Assembly (NCBI GenBank): GCA_003696565.1
Contig: RFHA01000206.1
Span: 1 to 53,836 of the forward strand
Direction of reading: 5' to 3'
DNA from: Chloroflexota bacterium
GTDB taxonomy: Bacteria > Chloroflexota > Anaerolineae > Aggregatilineales > Phototrophicaceae
Length of the DNA stretch: 53,836 nt
Shown: positions 45,247-53,017 of the stretch, piece after piece
How positions within the stretch are numbered: position 1 is the stretch's first letter
How the letters are laid out: every line of letters starts with the position of its first letter
The notes under the pieces: model-generated
Told to the model about the DNA's origin: nothing
The model's database searches: none
The model's input: only the letters and a program-made list of their open reading frames with translations
Position numbers and translations under genes: made by a program

Positions 45247-45460
45247 GTCGCCGCTTAACTACTCGTGTTCCCGCCCGCCCATAGAGATTTGTTAGGTTGA
45301 TTCCATAATAGCTTGCTGTGTTTGCTAAAATTAACGTACAAACCCCTTCATCGATCCAACCAATCAATGGTAGGAAATCTGGGATCAGTGACGGGAACAT
45401 CAAATACAGTGCTGCAAAAAAAGCCAATCCTAATATTGCCATCTCTTTAAAAATTCGCAT
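45236..45460 (-). CDS. Small DUF1232-like membrane protein
   Basis: A 74-aa protein with a hydrophobic N-terminal helix (about 6-24) and the segment LIPDFLPLIGWIDEGVCTLILA, which resembles the DUF1232 core (PDxIPxxGxxDD). The C-terminus is basic (RVVKRRQKK). AAGGA lies seven bases before the ATG. It follows the dehalogenase-like gene on the minus strand after a 41-base gap. Function unknown. Confidence 0.65.
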   Translation of the reverse strand: MRIFKEMAILGLAFFAALYLMFPSLIPDFLPLIGWIDEGVCTLILANTASYYGINLTNLYGRAGTRVVKRRQKK

Positions 45461-45501
45461 CAGATTATCCTTTTGTTTAATCTGAGTTTATACATTTTTT
45501 G

Positions 45502-46389
45502 TTAGAGATATTCTAAAATGGTGTGAGCAATTTCTTCCCCGCTCTCTTCTTGTAAAAAGTGCCCGGCGTTTTGGATTGTTATTTCAGGATAATTTTTAGC
45601 AGTAGGAATCAGCTTGCGGAAAAAGCGGTCTCCCCCCATAGTAACCGGATCGCTATCTGAAAACATCACTAAAGCAGGTTTATGCCACGTCTTCAGTGCT
45701 TCACGGGTTTGACGTTCTTTTTCAGCAAAAGGCGAATCGATCTCAGTTGGAATAAGTAAGGGCAATGCCGCAATTGCAGCTTTATAACTTGCATCAGGGA
45801 ATGGTGCATCATAAGCCGCTAAAATTTCATCATTCAATTGTTCCTTTTTGACACAACTGATCTCCATCAATTTGCTAGGAACCATCTCCCGCCCAACACG
45901 GCTGACAAAATCACGCCATTGCTTAAATCCTTCGCTCACGGGGCGATCTCCAGTGGGCAAAGCTGTGTTCATAATAACCAACCGTGCAAAACGTTCATCC
46001 AGCGTGACTGCCAATGGCAACCCAATCACACCGCCATAATCCTGGCACACCAATGTGATATTGGTCAAATTTAGCCTCTGAATAAACTCCCCCATTGTGT
46101 CATACAGCATCTGAATGCTGTATTCTTCCATCTCTGTGAATTTATCTGACCGCCCAAAGCCGATCATATCTGGTGCAATAACCCGCCCAGCCTGCGCTAA
46201 AATTGGAATCATCTTGCGATAAAGATATGACCATGTTGGTTCGCCATGTAGGCAGAGGAACACACTATCCCCCTGCCCAACATCAACATAGTGCATCCGT
46301 AACCCATTATTTAACGTGAGATAATGTGGCGCAAAATGATAGCCTGGTAAATTCTCAAATCGTTCGTCTGGTGTTCGGATTACTGACAT
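45502..46389 (-). CDS. Haloalkane dehalogenase-like alpha/beta hydrolase
   Basis: A 295-aa hydrolase close in pattern to DhlA of Xanthobacter: IRTPDERFENLPGY at the N-terminus, HGEPTWSYLYRKMIP with oxyanion residue Glu50, the nucleophile Asp117 in CQDYGG, a late acidic residue in SDSDPV and the catalytic His in NAGHFLQEE. The second halide Trp appears kept as Trp158, but the Trp that normally follows the nucleophile is Tyr118. So carbon-halogen hydrolysis is plausible yet not assured. Its ATG shares one base with the stop of the GH1 gene (TAATG), showing an operon with GH1 and FKBP genes. Confidence 0.82.
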   Translation of the reverse strand: MSVIRTPDERFENLPGYHFAPHYLTLNNGLRMHYVDVGQGDSVFLCLHGEPTWSYLYRKMIPILAQAGRVIAPDMIGFGRSDKFTEMEEYSIQMLYDTMGEFIQRLNLTNITLVCQDYGGVIGLPLAVTLDERFARLVIMNTALPTGDRPVSEGFKQWRDFVSRVGREMVPSKLMEISCVKKEQLNDEILAAYDAPFPDASYKAAIAALPLLIPTEIDSPFAEKERQTREALKTWHKPALVMFSDSDPVTMGGDRFFRKLIPTAKNYPEITIQNAGHFLQEESGEEIAHTILEYL

Positions 46390-47699
46390 TATTCAAATCC
46401 ATTGCGTTTAATTAACTGACTATACCACTTCGCACTATCCTTCGGGATGCGCTGTTGTGTTTCATAATCCACATAAATGATGCCAAATCGCTTGCTATAC
46501 CCAAATGCCCATTCAAAATTATCTAACAATGACCAAGCAAAGTAGCCTTTTAACGGAACACCTTCTTGAATCGCCCGCAAACAATTACGGAGATACGCAT
46601 CATAAAACGCAACACGGCGTGGATCATGTACCTGTCCATCATCACTGACTTCATCGGCAAATGCTGCACCATTTTCCGTGATGACCATGGCATCAGGAGC
46701 ATATCGGTCGTTGATATACTTCAACATACGATAAATGCTTTCCGGCGCAACTTCCCAACCCATTTCAGTATATTCGCTCTCCGGTTGATGTACCCAGCGG
46801 GTCAAATGTAATGGGTCAGATTCATCATATTCCACCACTTGCCGTGTATAATAATTGATACCTAAAAAGTCCGGCTTGCCTTGTATTGCTTCCAGATCGC
46901 CATCTTGAATATCCGGTAAATACCCCATTTCTTGATAAACAGTAAACAATTCTTGAGGATATTCCCCAAAATAAATTGGGTCCAAAAACCAGTGATTATG
47001 AAAATCTCGTTGACGTGCAACCGCACGGGGATCACCTTCTGGCTGAGAAATATCTAAGGTAACACCCACTTTTGAATCCGGTGAATTCCCCCGGATAATT
47101 GGCACGGAACGCGCATGAGATAACAAAAAGTGGTGTGCTGCGCTTAAATAAGCCGGCAAGCTAGATATTCCCGGCGCATGATACCCAATGCCATATCCCA
47201 AATAGGTAAAAACCCAGGGTTCATTAAACGTAATCCAATGCTTAACCCGATCCCCTAATGCCCGCGTGACAACATCGGCATAATGTGCAAATTTTTCCAC
47301 AATGGCGCGGTTTGTCCACCCGCCTTCATCTTGTAAATTTTGGGGTAAATCCCAATGATATAGCGTAACCCAAGGTTGAATATGAGCAGCTAACAACTCA
47401 TCCACTAAGCGGCTATAAAAATCCAACCCACGTTGGTTCACTTGCTGCCCGTTCAATACTCGCCCCCATGCGATCGAAAAGCGATATGCCTTTAAGCCAA
47501 GCTGTTTCATCAAGGCAACGTCTTCCTTATAGCGATGGTAGTGGTCACAAGCAACTGCGCCAGTATCGCCATTTTCAACATTACCTGGGGTAGCACTGAA
47601 TGTATCCCAAATAGACGGTACACGCCCGTCCTCATTGACTGCCCCTTCAATTTGATAAGACGCAGTTGCCGCGCCCCAAACAAAATCCTTTGGAAACAT
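46389..47699 (-). CDS. GH1 family beta-glucosidase
   Basis: A 436-aa retaining glycosidase. It starts FPKDFVWGAATASYQIEGA, has the acid/base glutamate in TFNEPW (about 160-165), the nucleophile in ITENGAAF (about 345-352) and the substrate-binding WSLLDNFEWAFGYSKRFG near the end. Full length for a (beta/alpha)8 barrel without signal peptide, so it acts in the cytoplasm on imported beta-glucosides or related oligosaccharides. It is the middle gene of an FKBP-GH1-hydrolase operon with gaps of 3 and -1 bases. No sugar transporter is nearby. Confidence 0.93.
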   Translation of the reverse strand: MFPKDFVWGAATASYQIEGAVNEDGRVPSIWDTFSATPGNVENGDTGAVACDHYHRYKEDVALMKQLGLKAYRFSIAWGRVLNGQQVNQRGLDFYSRLVDELLAAHIQPWVTLYHWDLPQNLQDEGGWTNRAIVEKFAHYADVVTRALGDRVKHWITFNEPWVFTYLGYGIGYHAPGISSLPAYLSAAHHFLLSHARSVPIIRGNSPDSKVGVTLDISQPEGDPRAVARQRDFHNHWFLDPIYFGEYPQELFTVYQEMGYLPDIQDGDLEAIQGKPDFLGINYYTRQVVEYDESDPLHLTRWVHQPESEYTEMGWEVAPESIYRMLKYINDRYAPDAMVITENGAAFADEVSDDGQVHDPRRVAFYDAYLRNCLRAIQEGVPLKGYFAWSLLDNFEWAFGYSKRFGIIYVDYETQQRIPKDSAKWYSQLIKRNGFE

Positions 47700-47702
47700 G
47701 AA

Positions 47703-48080
47703 TTACCATACCTTTATTAATTCAACTTCAAAAATTAATGTCGCATTCGGCGGAATCACCCCCGGCACACCACGCGCACCATATCCTAGTTCTGAAGGAA
47801 TATAGAAGACATATTTGGAGCCAGTAGGCATTAGTTGTACCCCTTCTGTCCATCCAGGAATAACCTGATTCAAAAAGAACGTAATCGTCTCCCCACGATC
47901 ATAAGAGCTATCAAAAACTGTTCCATCAATCAGCATCCCTTTATAATGTACTTCTACTTCTGCATTGGCATCTGCCGGTTTAGGACCTGTGCCTTGTACA
48001 ACAACTTGGTATTGTAAGCCGCTCTCGGTGACAACAACACCTTCTTTTTTAGCATTCTCAATCAAAAATTGTTTACTCAT
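47703..48080 (-). CDS. FKBP-type peptidyl-prolyl cis-trans isomerase
   Basis: A 125-aa single FKBP domain: [51 protein letters not shown]-type core is visible in full, with the active-site Tyr, Asp, Phe, Val-Ile-Trp set, and [23 protein letters not shown] at the end. No signal peptide, so it is cytoplasmic. It catalyses proline isomerisation during folding. It is the first gene of the minus-strand operon with GH1 and the hydrolase, three bases before the GH1 start. Confidence 0.94.
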   Translation of the reverse strand: MSKQFLIENAKKEGVVVTESGLQYQVVVQGTGPKPADANAEVEVHYKGMLIDGTVFDSSYDRGETITFFLNQVIPGWTEGVQLMPTGSKYVFYIPSELGYGARGVPGVIPPNATLIFEVELIKVW

Positions 48081-48167
48081 GTGTCATCCTAATTATGATA
48101 TGATAGGTTTAAGTTACTGATCTAGCTCCGTCGAAACGCTTAAATTATATCCTGATGAGAGCAATTT

Positions 48168-48647
48168 ATGCCAACACCAGAAGAACGCCAAAAACTCATT
48201 AAGAAAATTCGTCAATTTCCATCTCGTTTAAGACAAGCTGTACAGGATTTATCTCCAGAGCAACTGACCACACGAGTTGACCCGCACGAATGGACAATCG
48301 CCCAGATCGTGCATCATCTGGCAGATGCTCACATGAACGCTTATTATCGCTTCAAGCGTATCCTCTTAGAGGATAACCCACATATTCCACCTTTTGACCA
48401 AGATTTATGGGCAACCACTCCAGAAGCAACCAAAGCTGAGCTGCATGATAGCCTAACCTTATTAGCTGGATTGCATCATCACTGGGCTTATCTGATGGAA
48501 AATATCCCAGATACAGATTGGTTGCGCCCAGCACATCATCGCCAAATCGGGGATGTGATTCTGTATGACGTGTTGTATTCTTATGCACAACATGGTGAAG
48601 AACACCTAGAGCAAATCCAAGCAATTCGTCATGCAGGAGCATTTTAA
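48168..48647 (+). CDS. DinB-like (YfiT/DinB superfamily) metal-dependent protein, copy 1
   Basis: A 159-aa four-helix bundle protein. Metal ligand histidines appear as HH in WTIAQIVHHLADAHMN and the pair in YAQHGEEHLEQI. The family includes thiol-dependent transferases (bacillithiol and mycothiol S-transferases, maleylpyruvate isomerase). No thiol biosynthesis gene is near, so the reaction is unknown. It is followed directly by a paralogue whose ATG overlaps its stop by one base. Confidence 0.85.
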   Translation: MPTPEERQKLIKKIRQFPSRLRQAVQDLSPEQLTTRVDPHEWTIAQIVHHLADAHMNAYYRFKRILLEDNPHIPPFDQDLWATTPEATKAELHDSLTLLAGLHHHWAYLMENIPDTDWLRPAHHRQIGDVILYDVLYSYAQHGEEHLEQIQAIRHAGAF

Positions 48648-49102
48648 TGCAAGAGCCAATCGAACGCATTCGGTCTCTACCAAATGCTTTAGAAACACTA
48701 GTTCAACACTTAACGGCAGAACAACTAACGACCCCTTACATCCCTGGGGAATGGACAATCGCCCAAAATATCCATCATTTAGCAGATTCACAAATGAATT
48801 TGTTCATCCGCTTTAAGCTGATTCTGCTAGAAGATCATCCCATGCTCAAACCATTTGAACAAGATGACTGGGCAAAAACCGCGGATTCTACCCACGCAGA
48901 AATCGATGAATCCCTTGCGATTATCCGTGGTGTACATTTACGATTAGCACGGTTGCTTGAATCACTTTCCCCTGCTGATTTGGAACGCACCGGGCATCAT
49001 CCTGAACGTGGTATCATCTCATTAGGGAGCCTCGTCAGTTATTTTGGTGATCATGGTTGGTTACATGTTGATCAGATCAAACAGGTGTTAGCAGCGATAT
49101 GA
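48647..49102 (+). CDS. DinB-like metal-dependent protein, copy 2
   Basis: A 151-aa paralogue of the preceding gene: EWTIAQNIHHLADSQMN and YFGDHGWLHVDQIKQ hold the candidate metal histidines. The shared spacing and the conserved stretch FKxILLEDxP indicate a tandem duplication. It overlaps copy 1 by one base and holB by four bases (ATGA), making a tightly coupled three-gene operon. Copy 2 lacks one of the acidic residues near the second histidine pair seen in copy 1. Function unknown. Confidence 0.85.
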   Translation: MQEPIERIRSLPNALETLVQHLTAEQLTTPYIPGEWTIAQNIHHLADSQMNLFIRFKLILLEDHPMLKPFEQDDWAKTADSTHAEIDESLAIIRGVHLRLARLLESLSPADLERTGHHPERGIISLGSLVSYFGDHGWLHVDQIKQVLAAI

Positions 49103-50061
49103 GTAATTCATGGGGTATTCACGGGCACGATTGGGCAGTGGAATATCTTCAACGTGGGATGCAAAATAATCGCATCCGTCATGCTTATTTGTTTACTGGC
49201 ACATCTTCTATTGGTAAGAATACCCTTGCCCATGCTTTCGCCATTGCGCTTAACTGTCAAGATGAACGATGCCGCAAACGCATTATGACCGGCAATCACC
49301 CAGATATTATCTATTCTGAAACAGACCCACGTACCGGAACCCTGAAGATTGAGTCTATTCGTGCTGTCGCAAATCGCATCGCCATGAAGCCCTATGAAGG
49401 GCGGTATCGCATCGCCATCTTTCAAGATTTTGACCATGCACAACCGCGCGCACAGGATGCCCTGCTCAAAACACTAGAAGAACCCCCACCCTATGCCATT
49501 TTGATCTTATTAGCTGAATCCACAGAAAACCTGCTTTCTACCATAACCAGCCGTGTGCAAACAATCTATCTACGTCCAGTAGAAGCGGCTGTGATTCGGG
49601 ATACCCTAATACAGCACTATCATACCGATGAGGAAACAGCGACATTGCTCGGACGGTTTAGCGGGGGGCGGATTGGCTGGGCAATACAAGCGGCACAAGA
49701 CCCCACCATTTTAGAGCAGCGCACCCAAGCACTTGACCTTCTGGACGGGATTATCCGCGCGAACCGCATTGAACGTTTCCACATAGCAGATGACCTCAGT
49801 AAAGACAAGCTCGCTTTAATACCACTAATTGATTTATGGTTAACGTATTGGCGTGATTTGCTGCTGATGATTGAAGGCAGCCCGGTCAAAGTTTGCAACA
49901 TTGATCGTCAAGCGACGTTAGAACAATTCGCCTATCAGATCACCCGTGCAGATGTATTAAAAGCTATACGCGCAACACAGACTTTTCAACGTCAGCTTGG
50001 AATCAGCCTTAACCTACGGCTAGCGTTAGAAGTTTTGTTTCTGGATTATCCCACACTTTAA
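49099..50061 (+). CDS. holB: DNA polymerase III delta' subunit-like clamp-loader ATPase
   Basis: A 320-aa AAA+ clamp-loader subunit. HAYLFTGTSSIGKNTLAHAFA carries a Walker A-like loop, QDALLKTLEEPPPYAILILLAE the conserved DnaX/HolB segment and ITSRVQTI the SRC/SRV sensor. The zinc module is reduced: only Cys in LNCQDERCR remain of the usual four cysteines before GNHPDI. Residues about 215-320 are the collar domain. It forms part of the clamp loader at the replication fork. It is unusual in being coupled to two DinB-like genes rather than to tmk. Confidence 0.9.
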   Translation: MSNSWGIHGHDWAVEYLQRGMQNNRIRHAYLFTGTSSIGKNTLAHAFAIALNCQDERCRKRIMTGNHPDIIYSETDPRTGTLKIESIRAVANRIAMKPYEGRYRIAIFQDFDHAQPRAQDALLKTLEEPPPYAILILLAESTENLLSTITSRVQTIYLRPVEAAVIRDTLIQHYHTDEETATLLGRFSGGRIGWAIQAAQDPTILEQRTQALDLLDGIIRANRIERFHIADDLSKDKLALIPLIDLWLTYWRDLLLMIEGSPVKVCNIDRQATLEQFAYQITRADVLKAIRATQTFQRQLGISLNLRLALEVLFLDYPTL

Positions 50062-50068
50062 TCTCAAA

Positions 50069-51601
50069 TTATGGGCGTGGGGTGGACGTAACAAAAATTG
50101 ATGACTCAGCCGGTTGGACAGCTTCAGTTGCTTCTGCTGTAACTGGTGAAAAGCCAGCTGGTAGCGGACCAACAGCCTCCAACCCAGCAAAATCCACCCG
50201 CCAAACATGCCCATAAACAAAATCCGCTATAACTAGCCCCCCATCTGGTGCAACAACCACATCCACCGGGCGGATTAACCCAGTAACAAAGGGTTCGGGT
50301 TCATACGTCCGCAATAATTCTGGATCAGTAGGCACTGTTGCAGGGTCAATCCGCACAATCCGTTGAGCATTGGGCGTGTTATGCCATAAAGCCACAAAAA
50401 TGCTGTCAAACACATTGGGCGGGAACTGGTTACCGGTGTAGGCAACAATACCACGCGGCAAAGTATAATCTGGAAAGCGCACCCAATCCGGTTGAATATC
50501 AATAGCACGGGTGGGCAAAGGGCACTCTTCACACCCACGCCCCCGCCAATAGGGCCATCCATAATGCCCGCCGGAATCCACCTGTAACACACGGTCACCT
50601 GCGCCAGATAGCAACCCATTATCCGTTGCATAAAGCTGCCCTTGCGAGTCAAAAGTCACATCATAGGGATTACGGATACCTTCCGCATATACACTAACTT
50701 CTCCTGTATGTGGATTAATACGCAAGATCGACGCTTCTAGTGGGACAAGTTCGCGGTTGCGCTCAGTCGCTGGGTTAATCGGTTCAGCATGATCGCTCAA
50801 CGATCCTACGCCGATATAAAGCAAGCCATCAGAACCAAATACCATGCCATTCGGTTGATTATCAATGATCTGAAAGCAACAGGGTAAATCGCCAACCACT
50901 ACACTGGTTTGACCATCCTCTTCGACACGCCAAATCGCTCCACCCTGTTCTAAGCTCACACGTCCGCTAACGTACAGCACATCTGTCCCTGGTTGAAAAG
51001 CCAAGCCAACCGGTGAGACAAAAATAGGGCTAACCTGCTGCGCCTCACCATTTTCCATCAAACGATACACTGCTCCTGTGCGTGCTACCGGATCAGTTAT
51101 GACTGTACCATAGAGTCTGCCATCTGCATCATAAGCGATTTGCATTGGCTGCCCCGGAAAGCGTCCAACATGACTTAACACATATCCTGATGGCACTTGA
51201 ATACGCTGGAGAAACCCCGCAATATCATCCTCACAAGGGAAATCCCCACAACTCCACCCATCATTGGCAGAAAACGACGCAGGGACATGTTGAAATGTCG
51301 GAATATTGGCAGGGCGCGCCGGAGTCAGTGTCCATAATGGTTGTGTGGGTGTAGGGGTCAGTGTCGGCGTTGGTGATGCCGTCGGTGTAAAAGTTAATGA
51401 TGGCGTAGGTGTTCGTGTAGACGTAAAAAGCGGCGTGATAGGAACAGCCGTTGGTTGTGATGTCACAATGGGAGTCACCGGTATCGGTGTTGGATTCCCC
51501 TGGGAGTGCTGGCTAGCATAACTACCCATCGACAATAAAATGAGAATAAAAGCTACAAAGTAACGCATAAGCTGTTTATCTATGTTTAAGGATACAAACA
51601 T
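50069..51601 (-). CDS. Secreted PQQ-type glucose/sorbosone dehydrogenase-like protein
   Basis: A protein of up to 510 aa. The likely signal peptide (RYFVAFILILLSMGSYAS) suggests that ATG at 51568 may be the real start, though an AGGATAGG precedes the first ATG. A long Pro/Thr/Ser linker with TPTPSLT-like repeats (about 35-95) leads to a six-bladed propeller: GYVLSHVGRFPGQPMQIAYDADGRLY, NQPNGMVFGSDGLLYIGVGS, EGIRNPYDVTFDSQGQLYATDNG, LIRPVDVVVAPDGGLVIADF. Such proteins oxidise aldoses with PQQ in the periplasm or outside the cell, or bind sugars without catalysis. It converges with holB, seven bases apart. Confidence 0.83.
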   Translation of the reverse strand: MFVSLNIDKQLMRYFVAFILILLSMGSYASQHSQGNPTPIPVTPIVTSQPTAVPITPLFTSTRTPTPSLTFTPTASPTPTLTPTPTQPLWTLTPARPANIPTFQHVPASFSANDGWSCGDFPCEDDIAGFLQRIQVPSGYVLSHVGRFPGQPMQIAYDADGRLYGTVITDPVARTGAVYRLMENGEAQQVSPIFVSPVGLAFQPGTDVLYVSGRVSLEQGGAIWRVEEDGQTSVVVGDLPCCFQIIDNQPNGMVFGSDGLLYIGVGSLSDHAEPINPATERNRELVPLEASILRINPHTGEVSVYAEGIRNPYDVTFDSQGQLYATDNGLLSGAGDRVLQVDSGGHYGWPYWRGRGCEECPLPTRAIDIQPDWVRFPDYTLPRGIVAYTGNQFPPNVFDSIFVALWHNTPNAQRIVRIDPATVPTDPELLRTYEPEPFVTGLIRPVDVVVAPDGGLVIADFVYGHVWRVDFAGLEAVGPLPAGFSPVTAEATEAVQPAESSIFVTSTPRP

Positions 51602-51742
51602 CGCCTATCCTAGCAAGAGCTTTACACAAAAAAAAGCGGCTATTCCCCTACGGCGTAGGTAAGACGTAAAGTAAACCCCCAAACCATGCGGTATGATTGG
51701 GGTAACAGTTTTAGGCAACAGTTTTAAGTGAAGGAGCAAACT

Positions 51743-52891
51743 GTGATTAAACGCTTTGTTGCGGTAATTTTACTGCTTCTAAGTCTTTCAGTTGTTCAAG
51801 CACAGGATAGTTGGACATCCTGGGTTTATAACAACGGTCAGATATATCTGGTCAATCCATTTGGAGAAACCAATGCAACCATCCATATTGAACTTAATCC
51901 GGCATACAACAGCATCAGTCAACAGATTGCCGTCTCTGCTTCTGGGCGATATATTGCTTATATCGCATCCGATACCATGCTAGAAACACCAAATCGTCAA
52001 TTGTTTATTTATGATGTTGCCATACGGAGTGATGTCGCAGGTTACCCGTTACCTGCAAGCGTACAAGCCACACAGTTAGATGTGTTCCCTGTTGCAGCCA
52101 TGTTTGATGAAGCGCATAACCGGGCGGCTTTCGGTTATGTGCTGGATGAGCGCGCTACCGGCGGTGAGTTTGGTTGGGAGGTGGTCATTCTGGATTATCA
52201 GATTGACACGGTGATTGAGAAACTCTCTTACCAAAACACCCCCGCACAGATTATTGATTGGGATTTAATTATCCCGGTCATTTTCGATTTTGATGGAGAA
52301 CAGGTGAGCTTTGCAGCAATCAACTATGACGAGGAAATACTACCGCAGTATCCGGCATATATTTGGGATTCTGGAACAGATCGTGTCAGCTTATCTGCTC
52401 AGCCTTTCTCGTTGGTGAGGGATCACTTTGCCGTAACAGGGGAAAACGCTTATGCCCTTAACGCCCCCCAGTTTGCGGCGTTACCTCAGGAAACGGGGGA
52501 AGCTTCCAATGTGATATTGGTTGATAACACGGTGGTATACCACACCCCAGACGGTCATATCTCTGGTGTATATTTTATTCAAAACGGAGAGCGATTGCTG
52601 ATCCGTGAGCGTGACGAAGCCAACACCGTGCATTGGCGCATACTTGATCGAGATGGCACGCTGACAGATGTGTTACAAAGCGCGTTTATCAATCCACAAA
52701 TCCATGGCACAAAAGATGGTTTTGTTGCGCTGGACGGCAATACGTTGTTCTTCGTAGACACCCGTAATGGCGATGTCTCTCCTCGCAGTGTATGGGCAAG
52801 CACCGACATGGGTATTCCTCAATTGGTGTTAGTCCAGAATAATGCGTTACCAGCGGAATCATATCCTGCCTGGACAGCACTGGGAGAATAA
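51743..52891 (+). CDS. Secreted propeller-like protein, unknown function
   Basis: A 382-aa exported protein. GTG at 51743 is chosen because AAGGAG lies six bases upstream; it yields a clean signal peptide (IKRFVAVILLLLSLSVVQAQ). The mature part is beta-rich with repeated short motifs (GRYIAYIASD, NRAAFGYVLD, GEQVSFAAINYD, GDVSPRSVW) resembling TolB/WD40-type blades, but no family signature is recognised. Direct repeat AACAGTTTTA occurs twice just upstream (51703 and 51717). It stands alone, convergent with the terminal protease gene. Confidence 0.68.
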   Translation: MIKRFVAVILLLLSLSVVQAQDSWTSWVYNNGQIYLVNPFGETNATIHIELNPAYNSISQQIAVSASGRYIAYIASDTMLETPNRQLFIYDVAIRSDVAGYPLPASVQATQLDVFPVAAMFDEAHNRAAFGYVLDERATGGEFGWEVVILDYQIDTVIEKLSYQNTPAQIIDWDLIIPVIFDFDGEQVSFAAINYDEEILPQYPAYIWDSGTDRVSLSAQPFSLVRDHFAVTGENAYALNAPQFAALPQETGEASNVILVDNTVVYHTPDGHISGVYFIQNGERLLIRERDEANTVHWRILDRDGTLTDVLQSAFINPQIHGTKDGFVALDGNTLFFVDTRNGDVSPRSVWASTDMGIPQLVLVQNNALPAESYPAWTALGE

Positions 52892-52918
52892 CATTCACCC
52901 AAAGTTGCTACGGGGTAA

Positions 52919-52977
52919 ATCCTGCACACTAGCGTTTGGTTACCCTATGTATGGGGGGGCACATGAGTGTGCAGGAT
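52919..52977. repeat. 12-bp perfect inverted repeat between convergent genes
   Basis: ATCCTGCACACT (52919-52930) and AGTGTGCAGGAT (52966-52977) pair perfectly across a 35-nt loop. It lies between two convergent genes and lacks T tracts. It could form a long hairpin that ends both transcripts or be the ends of a small vanished or miniature element; neither is shown. Confidence 0.6.
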
Positions 52978-53017
52978 GTCTTACCACGTGAGCAATATGC
53001 GATTGTGAAAGTGCATA

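Noticed and set aside
48352-48669. 105-codon antisense frame over the DinB-like genes
   Set aside because: Shadow of two well-supported paralogues on the other strand.
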